This document shows, one piece after another, positions 51,401 to 59,088 of a DNA stretch of 64,000 bases. The notes under the pieces are model-generated. The model was not told where the DNA came from and made no database searches. It was given only the letters and a program-made list of their open reading frames with translations. The stretch comes from Membranipora membranacea (Eukaryota > Bryozoa > Gymnolaemata > Cheilostomatida > Membraniporidae): the NCBI GenBank assembly GCA_914767715.1, contig OU612071.1:16860948-16924947 (forward strand), written 5' to 3'. A program made the translations under genes and the position numbers. Numbering within the stretch: position 1 is the first letter of the stretch; every line of letters starts with the position of its first letter.

Positions 51401-53757
51401 CACAGTTTATGCTTAATGTTTGAAACAGGGGTAGTGTTGAGGCTCGCAAATAGCTTTCTGTTACCTATGCATGCTGAGATCAATTTCAAAATACCACTTT
51501 GAACGATGACATCTCCAGGTCTGCCTACTGATGAAATATAAGTGACTAGATCATAGAATGGTTTATATTCTATCAGGCCTTTCGCATATTCTTGACTGAC
51601 AAGTCCTAACTTGAAGTTGAGATATTGTCTGATCAATGAGTGATTTTCATTCTGTGACATCCATTGCTTCATAACGGCACTTGTTGACTCAATATTATTC
51701 ATGATAGTTAGAGAGCTATCAAGCTCAAACAGATATGCAAACTGCAGAAGCGAGATTGTTCCATGGAAGGACCGGATGAATGGTACTGTCAGCACATCTT
51801 CAAGGAACCTCTCATTACTTAGCAAGTGTCTTTCAAATCGTTCAATGCGTTGTGGCAACATCGTTCTATGTTTGTGTTGACCGATCTCTGCAATTAATGA
51901 CTGAAAATTAAATACAATAATTTTCTTTGTGAAATCATTCAATGAAAATTATAAGGCGATGTGGACAATGAAATAAAAAGGGAAATATTGATATCTATCA
52001 AATAGGCATTCAAAGAATTCGAAAATTCCTTGTAGCCAGCATACTGTCATTGCCACATGAGGCCCGGCAGCGGCATTGGTTACCTGTTAGCTGGGGAAAC
52101 CCTTGATAAATATGGCTATATATACTGTGTGGGGCCGAGGTGATTATTTTGCAGAATTTGTTGAGTTCATCACAAAGCGGGTGCTGTACATTAAAATATA
52201 ATTGTAGTTATTTTTTTTATCACTCCAGTACATCTACACCAGATGATAGGAACAAAGATATAGCCCTCTCACATTGCAGACAAGCAGATAACTGTCAAAA
52301 GCACTACCAGCAACTGGAGCAAGTGTAATCAAAGACCATGCTTTCACTTCTTGTGTGAGGGGAGTACGAGGTGGCTCAGATGGTTAGAGCGCCGGTCATC
52401 AGTGATCAAGTGTTGAAATTTAGTGACCAAATACATGAGAATTTTCTAAAATTTGGTCAACAAAACAAGCATAAATGATTTGGGTATTTGGAAGCTTATT
52501 TAAACCAAATATCAAAATCATTCCCCTGTGCAAACGCTGGATCAATGCGGAATTTGATGATTATCAAATTGCACCCATCTCAGCTCGGTTATGGCTATGC
52601 TGCGCATGCTGAAGGCATCCCAAATGTAGAGAGGGCAACTCTTAATATAGGATCAAATTTCGTTCAGAAAGATGTCTGTACATACCCTCAAAACCTATCA
52701 GCAGGTCAGTAAATGTGCGGTAAAAGTTTCTTCGCATGACTAAAATTGAAAAGAAAGAGAATATTAAAAAGCAAACTACGTATGTGCAGCTGTCTAAGCT
52801 CGGATTGGCACAAATTTTAAAAGAGGGAGACATACATTTCGGTAACTACTTTATCGTTTAGAGAAAAATTTAAAACAGGGATGCCTACAATACAGACCAC
52901 TCATCAAGCCTCTACTGAGATCAGCGCAAAATTTAATTTATCAAATAGCGTTCAGGAGACTAAATTGTAAAGCTTTTTCCCGCAAACTGCATCTTGATCA
53001 ATAATTCAGGTTGTTCGCATACCTCTTAATCGATTATCATCGTCATCATCATCCCAGCTGACAAGAAGACTGTCCCGTAGAACCGTCTCCATGAAAAACC
53101 AGTCTACGCACAAAAACAGACATACTGCTCCATCTGTAAGGACTAGCTCTGATATCAGCTGCCTGTTGTCTATTACCGTTGATATATCTGGTTCCGTAGA
53201 GAGATCAATATGATCATGGAGATAGGCAAGTCCGACTCCCGTTTCATCTACAAAAACATCAATTTTATTTTTAAGGTTATGTAGTCTTTAGGCATTTATG
53301 AAAATAAAATCAGTTGCTACAACACATGTGAGTCACAGTCCCTGTTTTGTCTTGAAGGTGGTGAGGCTGCGTTGACAGAGATCCATTTTTTTTGCATTTG
53401 GGAGTTCAAACAGTGCAGTTTAATATAAATCTTCTGCATCGCGGAAACTTTTCTTCTATATTTTGATAAATTAAAAGAGATCATATTGAGGGATTAAAGA
53501 TTGTTCTAAATGTGACATTCATACATTGACTACACATTGTTTAAGCTTTCTATCTTAGCTTTTATAAATGGTGTTTGTGAATTTTGTGTCACTATAGAGC
53601 GGAAATAAAAATGTTGGTGTTAAAATTACATACACCCTCTACAGATTTCCGTCTTCAGTTCTCCAATAGTAGATACTGGTGACATCTGTAGATTACAGAC
53701 AGTGCTGCGGATACGACTCTTTACACATACTGGTATCAGCACACCCTCTTCTGCCAT
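35322..53757 (-). CDS. LRR-ROCO-caspase fusion protein, copy B, complete, 17 coding exons
   Basis: Predicted cytosolic multidomain protein of 1616 aa. Exons: 53757-53634, 53247-53023, 51887-51151, 50770-50587, 50085-49863, 48061-47981, 46825-46757, 42463-42395, 41930-41862, 41399-39427, 39297-39214, 39012-38822, 38625-38461, 38102-37883, 36435-36241, 35962-35853, 35453-35322. All junctions are GT-AG and all phases agree (4851 nt, divisible by three). Domains: N-terminal region 1-116, helical region about 117-510, LRRs about 500-660, Roc GTPase about 690-880, COR about 890-1240, linker 1252-1343, caspase 1344-1616. Roc proteins are GTP-controlled switches, and caspases cleave after Asp using a His/Cys pair; both pairs of key residues are visible. 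Inference: a sensor whose GTPase state controls a covalently linked protease. The weakest points are the first two exons and the poor donor (GTGTTA) after 38822. Alternative: two neighbouring genes, which phase continuity argues against. Confidence 0.85.
36497..37025. mobile_element. Foldback element with ~135-bp arms around a tRNA-like core
   Basis: The left arm (36497-~36635, starting TTAAAGACTTTG) is the near reverse complement of the right arm (~36890-37025). The centre (36695-36765) has an A box (TGGCGTGATGGTAGCG) and a B box (GGGTTCAATTCCC). It lies in the ROCO-caspase intron before exon 15, between the halves of the protease. Confidence 0.75.
37024..37460. mobile_element. Second inverted-repeat element abutting the first
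   Basis: The ends TAATAATAAACCTAGAGAGG and CCTGTCTAGGTTAATTATTA are inverted copies, and inner segments (around 37190 and 37310) also pair imperfectly. It lies in the same caspase intron. Confidence 0.55.
37883..38625 (-). CDS. ROCO-caspase B, exons 13-14: caspase large subunit (p20)
   Basis: Exon 13 (38625-38461) and exon 14 (38102-37883) encode p20. Exon 13 holds RGRVLIVSNAY and SPRPGSEQD, in which Arg1367 matches the substrate-pocket Arg of the SxRxGTDxD motif. Exon 14 holds SHGTDG with catalytic His1426 and QSCSDG with catalytic Cys1469, where most caspases have QACRG or QACQG. All residues needed for catalysis are present. The S1 pocket Arg is supplied by the small-subunit exon at 35853-35962. 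Confidence 0.93.
38822..39012 (-). CDS. ROCO-caspase B, exon 12: linker into caspase
   Basis: A 191-nt exon rich in Gly, Asp and Pro, likely disordered, ending PNDDK. It contains many Asp residues (ILMDDTALDNIDL) that could be processing sites for release of the protease; this is inference. The donor AAG|GTGTTA is weak, but the next exon continues with VYLMSERIRGRVLIV, the expected start of a caspase p20 (K-V-Y-x-M-x-x-x-x-R-G). Confidence 0.65.
39214..39297 (-). CDS. ROCO-caspase B, exon 11: linker
   Basis: An 84-nt exon between CATTCCAG and GCAG|GTAGTA, phase 1-1. It encodes a helical linker containing LSPERIVELRSYRETHLS. There are no death-domain or CARD features; it connects COR to the caspase. 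Confidence 0.7.
39427..41399 (-). CDS. ROCO-caspase B, exon 10: last LRRs, Roc GTPase and COR domain
   Basis: One long exon covers residues 594-1251. Two or three LRRs come first (LSSINLAHNK, LTHLNLDGC). Roc follows: P-loop GKSYSGKTS at 699-707, a Thr-rich switch I near 729-734, DLGG at 752-755, and THKD at 820-823 in place of NKxD, as is usual in Roc domains. COR begins near LPPLWLAMIADIES (about 890) and ends with a Cys-rich tail (CCGSC, then PRWMLSDEMEC), similar to the tail seen in MFHAS1-like ROCO proteins. GTP-binding motifs look intact, so activity is expected. The acceptor is GATTGCAG and the donor CAT|GTGAGT. Confidence 0.93.
41862..41930 (-). CDS. ROCO-caspase B, exon 9: leucine-rich repeat
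   Basis: A 69-nt, phase 2-2 exon with acceptor TTTATAG and donor CA|GTATGT. It encodes ITNLENLETIDLSRNQLSRV, one LRR. It joins exon 10, which starts with a further repeat (LVNLKELMLDRNRF). Confidence 0.8.
42395..42463 (-). CDS. ROCO-caspase B, exon 8: leucine-rich repeat
   Basis: A 69-nt, phase 2-2 exon with acceptor TTGTAG and donor CAG|GTTGGT. It encodes IGDLKQLRTLIMAGNKLQIF, one LRR with the conserved Asn. The intron before it is 4.3 kb and full of repeats. Confidence 0.75.
43119..43405. repeat. Degenerate minisatellite, CATTTTCCCACC type
   Basis: Roughly 15 imperfect units of about 18-20 bp sharing CATTTTCCCACC. It is the reverse complement of the array at 45130-45425. It lies in the 4.3-kb intron between LRR exons 7 and 8. 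Confidence 0.85.
43950..44095. repeat. Degenerate repeat, GTTCATTCCAG type
   Basis: About seven imperfect copies of a phrase like TTCATTCCAG, spaced about 18 bp. It sits between the two inverted minisatellites. Confidence 0.6.
45130..45425. repeat. Degenerate minisatellite, GGTGGGAAAATGG type
   Basis: Imperfect units of about 18-20 bp sharing GGTGGGAAAATG, i.e. the opposite strand of the 43119-43405 array. The two form an inverted pair about 1.7 kb apart. ORFs across it are repeat artefacts. Confidence 0.85.
45587..45672 (-). mobile_element. tRNA-like SINE head
   Basis: On the minus strand: GGCATGGCTGAATGGTTAGC (A box) and CCGGGTTCAAGTCC (B box), 40-50 nt apart with a longish insert like a class II tRNA. 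The flanks do not pair as an acceptor stem. Confidence 0.55.
45915..45992. repeat. Stem-loop, ~28-bp arms
   Basis: ATTATTAATAATCAGTG...AAAATCCCAT pairs with ATGGGATTTTAC...ATTATTAATAAT around a loop of about 24 nt. It lies just left of the MITE-like element at 46005. Confidence 0.7.
46005..46258. mobile_element. MITE-like element with ~75-bp inverted ends
   Basis: The ends share TAGGTAAATTCG and CCCTTGGTAT, then a long nearly identical stretch ending GGGAAATCCAACTG, in inverted orientation. The inner part is unique. No transposase ORF. Confidence 0.75.
46757..46825 (-). CDS. ROCO-caspase B, exon 7: leucine-rich repeat
   Basis: A 69-nt exon, exactly one 23-residue repeat, phase 2 at both ends (TTTAAAG acceptor, TT|GTGAGT donor). 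It encodes LSDVKQLEFLDLSNNQLPN, a textbook LxxLxLxxNxL repeat. Confidence 0.8.
47190..47575. mobile_element. Foldback MITE, family member 1
   Basis: Inverted halves: CTGCTGCCAC, GCACAAATTTG-type and CAAATAATTTGCACAAACTGATC on the left match CAGTTTGTGCAAATAATTTG and TGTGGCAGCAG on the right. A related copy is at about 20500-20815. Confidence 0.65.
47981..48061 (-). CDS. ROCO-caspase B, exon 6: first leucine-rich repeat
   Basis: An 81-nt exon, phase 2 at both ends, with acceptor TTGTAG and donor CG|GTAAGT. It encodes MPQLQTLKLMNCNIEIISP, a standard LxxLxLxxCxI leucine-rich repeat. It is the only LRR exon also present in copy A inside the window (19-99). Confidence 0.75.
49549..49613 (-). pseudogene. 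Degraded duplicate of the 3' half of ROCO-caspase exon 5, copy B
   Basis: Encodes LPVEVAELLQNVTELYLVS, matching LPVEVAEHMQDVSKLYLIS of exon 5. Flanking intron sequence (GGTGACAAG..., GGAGGAGGGTTGAGATATTG) is also duplicated about 330 bp apart, so a segment of exon plus intron was copied. The first half is missing and the donor is GTTAGT. The copy-A counterpart is near 1262-1341 with a GC donor. Confidence 0.5.
49863..50085 (-). CDS. ROCO-caspase B, exon 5
   Basis: The exon runs from a CTGATCAG acceptor (phase 1) to a CAAGG|GTAAGT donor (phase 2). It is helical and acidic, containing VEQHTLKDVIDKLDT, and ends LPVEVAEHMQDVSKLYLIS, an amphipathic segment leading into the first LRR exon. A degraded copy of this 3' half lies downstream at 49549-49613. 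Copy A is the same length (1867-2089) with about 11 residue changes. Confidence 0.7.
50587..50770 (-). CDS. ROCO-caspase B, exon 4
   Basis: The exon gives 61 residues between a TTTTTTCAG acceptor (phase 0) and a CAAG|GTAACA donor (phase 1). It includes CRTIEWFFDHVYYTEDG and a Pro-rich PSLPSEAQ segment. No family is recognised. Copy A (2556-2724) is 15 nt shorter near the 3' end, still in frame, and shows about 13 substitutions in 56 aligned residues. Confidence 0.7.
51151..51887 (-). CDS. ROCO-caspase B, exon 3: N-terminal helical domain
   Basis: The largest N-terminal exon gives 245 residues, from an AATTGCAG acceptor (phase 1) to an ACG|GTAAGT donor (phase 0). The open frame extends 5' to 51942, but a better-phased start is the acceptor at 51888. 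The residues are mainly amphipathic helix, with Leu/Ile repeats such as LLQFAYLFELDSSLT and ILKLISACIGN, suggesting a HEAT/ARM-like solenoid; no named family is recognised. Its counterpart in copy A differs at roughly 40-45 residues, far more than the introns around it differ. This makes it a good candidate for a ligand- or partner-contacting region. Confidence 0.75.
52366..52413 (+). mobile_element. Truncated SINE head (A box only), copy B
   Basis: Counterpart of the relic at 5053-5100, with GTGGCTCAGATGGTTAGAGC. It lies in the ROCO-caspase intron between exons 2 and 3. Confidence 0.5.
53023..53247 (-). CDS. ROCO-caspase B, exon 2
   Basis: The exon has 75 codons between a TTTTTGTAG acceptor and a GAG|GTATGC donor, phase 1 on both sides. 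It may complete a ubiquitin-like N-terminal domain. Near its end lies an acidic run of six Asp residues (DDDDDD). Copy A keeps an open frame here but lacks 12 nt directly after the acceptor and most of the Asp run. Confidence 0.6.
53634..53757 (-). CDS. ROCO-caspase B, exon 1 (start codon)
   Basis: The ATG is at 53757-53755 and the frame begins MAEEGVLIPVCVKSRIRS. The exon gives 41 residues and ends in phase 1 before a GTATGT donor. The frame is also open in copy A at 6276-6399 with about three residue changes, which supports it as coding. The VCVKSRIR start followed by STIGELK resembles the first two strands and helix of a ubiquitin-like fold. That is only an impression, and this start is the least certain part of the model. 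Confidence 0.6.
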
Positions 53758-56700
53758 TCTGAACTTTCACTCAATGCTACAAAATAAACAATGCCAGCAC
53801 CTTACAGATACAAAGGGTCTGATAAGAGCCACTAATAATTCAGGATAAAAGACAACAAAAGTAAATGAAAATTGATTCAACGGTCACCAGCCTGCCTTGC
53901 CCTTGTGAAGTAAGATGTAAAGAAATTTTACCGGCTTAATTAAAAGATACGACGATACGTGTCCAGATGTGGTTCATTCTTCGGAGGTGAGTGAATGTAC
54001 TGCTGGTATTGGTTGGGGTTTGGTGTTCTGCCTCATATTCAAATTCTGCCTAAAATACAACAGTGATAAGGAGCATGAGAATATTGGCCCGGTATAGGAT
54101 CATATAGGCATATAGGACTTTCAAATACGGGCTAGACATAATGCATAGAGTCCTGAGTCGTTAGGTAAGCACCCTAGTACAACACACTTACAAAGTAACC
54201 AATACAACCATAGACAACCATAGACCACCATAGACAACCATAGACAATTGTCTATGAATACAATCGACAAACTAGTTATGTTCATTGGGCAACAAACAAA
54301 GGAATGTCTCAATATGATCAGAAAATTATATTGTTTTATATTGTTTAGGAGTTGCCTGACCTTGTCTGTGGAGCAGACAACTCCAGAAAGGTGACGGTTG
54401 TCACGTTGAGTCATAGCTGGGAGTTTGGGACCCAAACTCCCTGGTCATAGCAAAAGGACCACTTAGTTTGATAACCAATGCAAAACCAATGTAAAGCATT
54501 GAAACTTAAATCCCTCTGGATTTCATTTTGGACCAACGTTATGTAAAATTCGAGGCTCAACTCATTGCCAGTAGTGTGTAATTATATCGTGTACTGCAGG
54601 CTTGATATCTGATTCTGCCTGGATTGATATATTGTATTTTTTGTACATTGTCTACCTGTATATCCTCTGAGTTACGCTGGTGAGGAACCTCAACACTTTG
54701 ACTTGTCCTTTACTCCTCTGACAAGGGGTCTATTAGTCTCTGTGAGTATGAATTGGAGTAATTAGGAAGATCTAACCATTTGCATCTTCTGGGATCTAAA
54801 GAATTACAAATGAATAGACTGTCATATTGAATGTCAACTGTTGATGCTTGCCAGAGACAGTATAAAGTGCATCACCTACAATAGCACACCAAAATTATGG
54901 GGAAGAGAGGGGGGGGTCATTGTCATTGCACGATGAAGTTGATGGAGATGGACAATGCTGTTGACTTTGCTTAATTAATTTATATAAACTGCTAAGACAA
55001 CATGGTTGTTAAAGAAACACATTGTAGGGCCTAACCAGAGGATCCAAGACACAGATTCCAATCTTAAACCGTGATCTCAGAACACGTAATTGAATATATA
55101 TCTAAGCAATTCTCATACTTTTGGGGGACGAAAATCCAGGCCTATGACCTAGTTGTCTCAAAAGCCTTGGCCCAAGGTTATGAATCCCATTTCAAACCTT
55201 GAAATATCTCAGTACTGAAGTTTGCTTGGAAGTCAAGTGCCAAGGTGGTCCAGGCCTCTCAACAACAGATAATCATGGAACTGATCACTGATTTCAGAAA
55301 GCTATTCATTTTCTTACAATAAAAGGCATGATTGTAGCACTGCACTGATATTCTGCACGGATTATAGGTTATAAATCAGTTCCGAAAATACAACATGACC
55401 AGTCATTAGCCATGCTGAATGAAGGCTAGCAAGGGCATCCACTTCGGATTAGAAGACAGTGACTGCTTTTTGATGGCCAAACACATGGCACGCAAGCTGT
55501 CTTGGGATGTGAGGCTGTCCTGATAAAAGCGGTGTCAACTGATTGAATACCAAAGCGAACTTGAAGCGGGAAAAGCCTAAAACTAGTATCAATGCATATA
55601 TTTGTGTCAACAATAACGTTTGGTCCATGTCCTTGATCATGGATAGAACCAGCCTGTCTTGACAAGCTTGCTGGTGGGGTAGGGAGAAAAAGCTTGTCGC
55701 CTCTTGCATCGAACTGTCAAGAAGAGATTCGTGTGATCCTCTATTCAACCCTTATATAAATTGGATCTCCAGCTGTGACTTAAAGGAACCTATTCATTCA
55801 TTGTCCGTTGATCACAAACGTAAACTAATTTTGACAGCTATGTAAACACTAGGGGATCAATTGTTTGTTCCCCTCTGTGGTGTTGGAGGAATATCGCGCG
55901 ATTGTCAGGTATTGAGGCGGCAAGCTACCCAACATCACAAATCACCTCTCCGTCACCACGGGGAAAACAACATTTTCTTAGATCATTGGTATGTGCATAG
56001 GTCACACGCTTGTTTGTAACTCCAGATGCCCACTATCTGTGGAGTAGTCAGTCTAGCTAACTACACACATCATATCTGGAGCACTACACTGAGTACAACC
56101 TAAAGTATACCTGCCTCTAGATACTACTCAGACTGTTTGAGTACTATTAAGTGCTGCGCTAACCTCTTGGGTAGGTACTACGCCATCAATATCTGGGAAG
56201 AATCCTCTGATTGTAACCTTTCATGGTAAGTGAACTACTAAATACTGCTAATAGTTTATCCTAAGTTAAACTGTTCATGGCTGCCCATCCTGGTTCAGTA
56301 GGAACTCTTGGGATCATTACACTATCTTTTGAATTGAATAGCTTAACTATAAACAAGCCTCCCCAGCCCAACCAAGCCAGCCAGGCAGTTTTTAGACGCT
56401 GTATCATCCAAATGGATTGAGTGAGTACTTTAAACAACACGGCATACATGGCTTGGTGGTCTGAGGATAGGCTAAAAAATGTGGCATATGATGAGGCGGT
56501 CACCCCTTCCCATAGAAGAAAATTACAATGGTCATGACAGGCTCAGTTTCATTTCTCTTCTCTGCATTCTTCATTATTATAATATCCCATCCTCATCATC
56601 ACACATTACAAACCTGTACTCCTCTCATAGGCCATATACAAACGTTGTCAGATCTTCAGACTGTGTGCTGGCTGGTCTGGTCCTTATTTGACACCAGCAG

Positions 56701-57325
56701 TACAGGCGTAGAGTGTTCAGAGAGGTAAACAAAACATGTAATCGCTCAAAATAATTTGCAGCTAGAGTGAATTTCCCCACTTCCCTGTCATTGTCTGGCC
56801 CGAGTTTTGCTATGTTGCATTGAATATTTTCCGAGACCGAATTATAGATCCCCGTGTGATGTGAGCATAGTACTTAGGCAATATTGGCAAGCCCCGCCCA
56901 ATTTCAACTACCACCGTTATTTAAATACCATCGTGTAGTTCCAATATTATCCGATATTATACACCTGAATTCAATCAGTCTAGTTTTGAGATATATAGCT
57001 AAAATCCTAATCACTGAATGAGATTCTTCCAAATAGAACCGAAGATGTTTTAGAGACCAGGCTAAATATCCGCCAATGGCAACACACAGTTCTTGTTTCT
57101 GTAAACAACATGGACGGATTGGTATTGATAGTAAAATAAAGTCCAAGAGGGCTCTATCAAACTGATTATTTTGTAGCAAAGCAGAGGGTTCCTGTCTTGG
57201 TAGAGTACTAAATTTGGCACACATGGATTACTCTTCAGGAGATTATTTTATTCAGGTATTTACAAAATGAATTATATCAAATTCGACCCAACTATCCACA
57301 ATCGGCATGAGATGAATGAAGAGGA

Positions 57326-58640
57326 TGCAAAAAGTTAGGCCCTACTACTACTACTAACTACTACTTGCTTGTAACTAATATTAGTTATTCATTGGCACAA
57401 AAAGCAATGAGAATATTCTATTCAAGATGCTATTGATTTGTTGGTGCTACTTTTGCTAGATAAGGTCACAGCAGGGACATGGTCACAGATATCTGCTACA
57501 TTTTAGGTGGATGTCTGGACTAAAAATATAATATTAAGTAAGGGTCTAATAATCTAGTAGTTTAGATATAGGTATCTACCTAACAAGTTTAGGCAGTGTG
57601 TGGCTAGGGCACGGCATCTTATCAACATACCCTCATAGTTACCAGCATTTGCACTCGGCAGCGAACATAGGCTAAGCATTTGTTTGTTGGCACTGGCACT
57701 ATGGCCATCATAAGGCCACGTGACTTTGATATAGCATGTGATTTTTGTCAGTGGGGGGGAGGGCGAGAAGAGAAGAATGAGTATAGGGGGGAACCATCAA
57801 TGTAGTCTCATGATACTTTTTCGATGTGTTTGTGTGGGTATCTATATATAAAGACATAGATATATATAGATACCCACACAAAATTGAAAAAAAAACACAT
57901 CGAAAAAGGATCATGAGATTACATTTATGGTTCCCCCCTGTCTCTTTCACTCATCTCCCACTCTCACCCACTGACAAAAATCACAGGCTATATCAAAGTC
58001 ACGTGGCCTTATGATGGCCATGAAGAAGATGCAAAAAGTTAGGCCCACTATCTAGTTAGTACTAACTACTACTTGCTTGTAACTAATACTAATTATTCAT
58101 TGGTACAAAAAGCAAAGAGAATATTCTATTCAGGATGCTATTGATTTACTGGTGCTACTTTTGCTAGATAAGCTCACAGATATCTGCTACATTTTAGGTG
58201 GATGTCTGGACTAAAAATAAAATATTAAGTAAGGGTCTAATAATCTAGGTATCTACCTAACAAGTTTAGACAGTCTGGCTAGGGCACAGGCATCTTATCA
58301 TCATACCCTCATAGTTAAAAGTATTGCGCAAGGCAGCGAACATAGGCTAAGCATCCCTAATTAGTTTGTTGGCGCTCACTGATCATTGACTTTAGCATGA
58401 AGAAGATGCAAAAAATTAGGCCCACTATCTAGTTAGTACTAACTACTACTTGCTTGTAACTAATACTCGTTATTCATTGGTACAAAAAGCAAAGAGAATA
58501 TTCTATTCAGGATGCTATTGATTAGACAGTCTGGCTAGGGTACAAGCATCTTATCATCATACCCTTATAGTTACAAGTATTGCGCAAGGCAGCGAACATA
58601 GGCTAAGCATCCCCAATATGTTTGCTGGCGCGCACTGATC
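57326..58640. repeat. Local triplication, copy B only
   Basis: Segments beginning GATGCAAAAA(G/A)TTAGGCCC and ending GGCAGCGAACATAGGCTAAGC occur near 57326-57680, 58028-58350 and 58408-58608; copy A has one (9968-10332). Confidence 0.8.
57703..58021. mobile_element. Foldback MITE inside the triplicated block
   Basis: About 320 bp, nearly a full palindrome: the ends ATGGCCATCATAAGGCCACG and its reverse complement, meeting at a centre with TATCTATATATA-type sequence. Absent from copy A. No clear target-site duplication. Confidence 0.8.
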
Positions 58641-59088
58641 ATTCGACTGTAGCATAGAATACTTATTGTAACTCCAGATGCCGCGGTCTCACCATGCTGT
58701 TGGCTCCAACTTCACAAAAGTAAAGAACGTTCAATACTCACAATATTGTCATCAATATGAATGCAAGAGCTACTAGCCATTGGTTGGTTCTCTCACAACG
58801 GCTGACTAGCACTAAATATCCCTCTGACTTGCACAGCATTGTCAGTCCTGATATAAGCCTTCGCTATGATGCATTTATCTGTGAGAAAACCTCTTATTAA
58901 CTCCCCCACTCCAAAAGCGTCTCTAAAAACTAAGTAAGTATAAATAACGATGACATTCCAACAACACTTTGAAAAATTTCAACATAATCGCAATGCTATT
59001 GTGTTTTACAGGTCGAAGATTCCAAGACACTTTCTCAATTAATGCCATCAATACAACACCAGTAGGTGTGTAAATTACCATAGGAGTG

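Larger units (their letters stand above)
53758..59011. promoter_or_regulatory. Intergenic region between divergent genes, copy B
   Basis: Counterpart of 6400-10542, enlarged by the repeat block at 57326-58640. High identity across non-coding sequence; no supported gene. Confidence 0.45.

Noticed and set aside
57708-58014. Two facing ORFs with similar C-termini
   Set aside because: They are the two arms of a palindromic MITE read from opposite strands.
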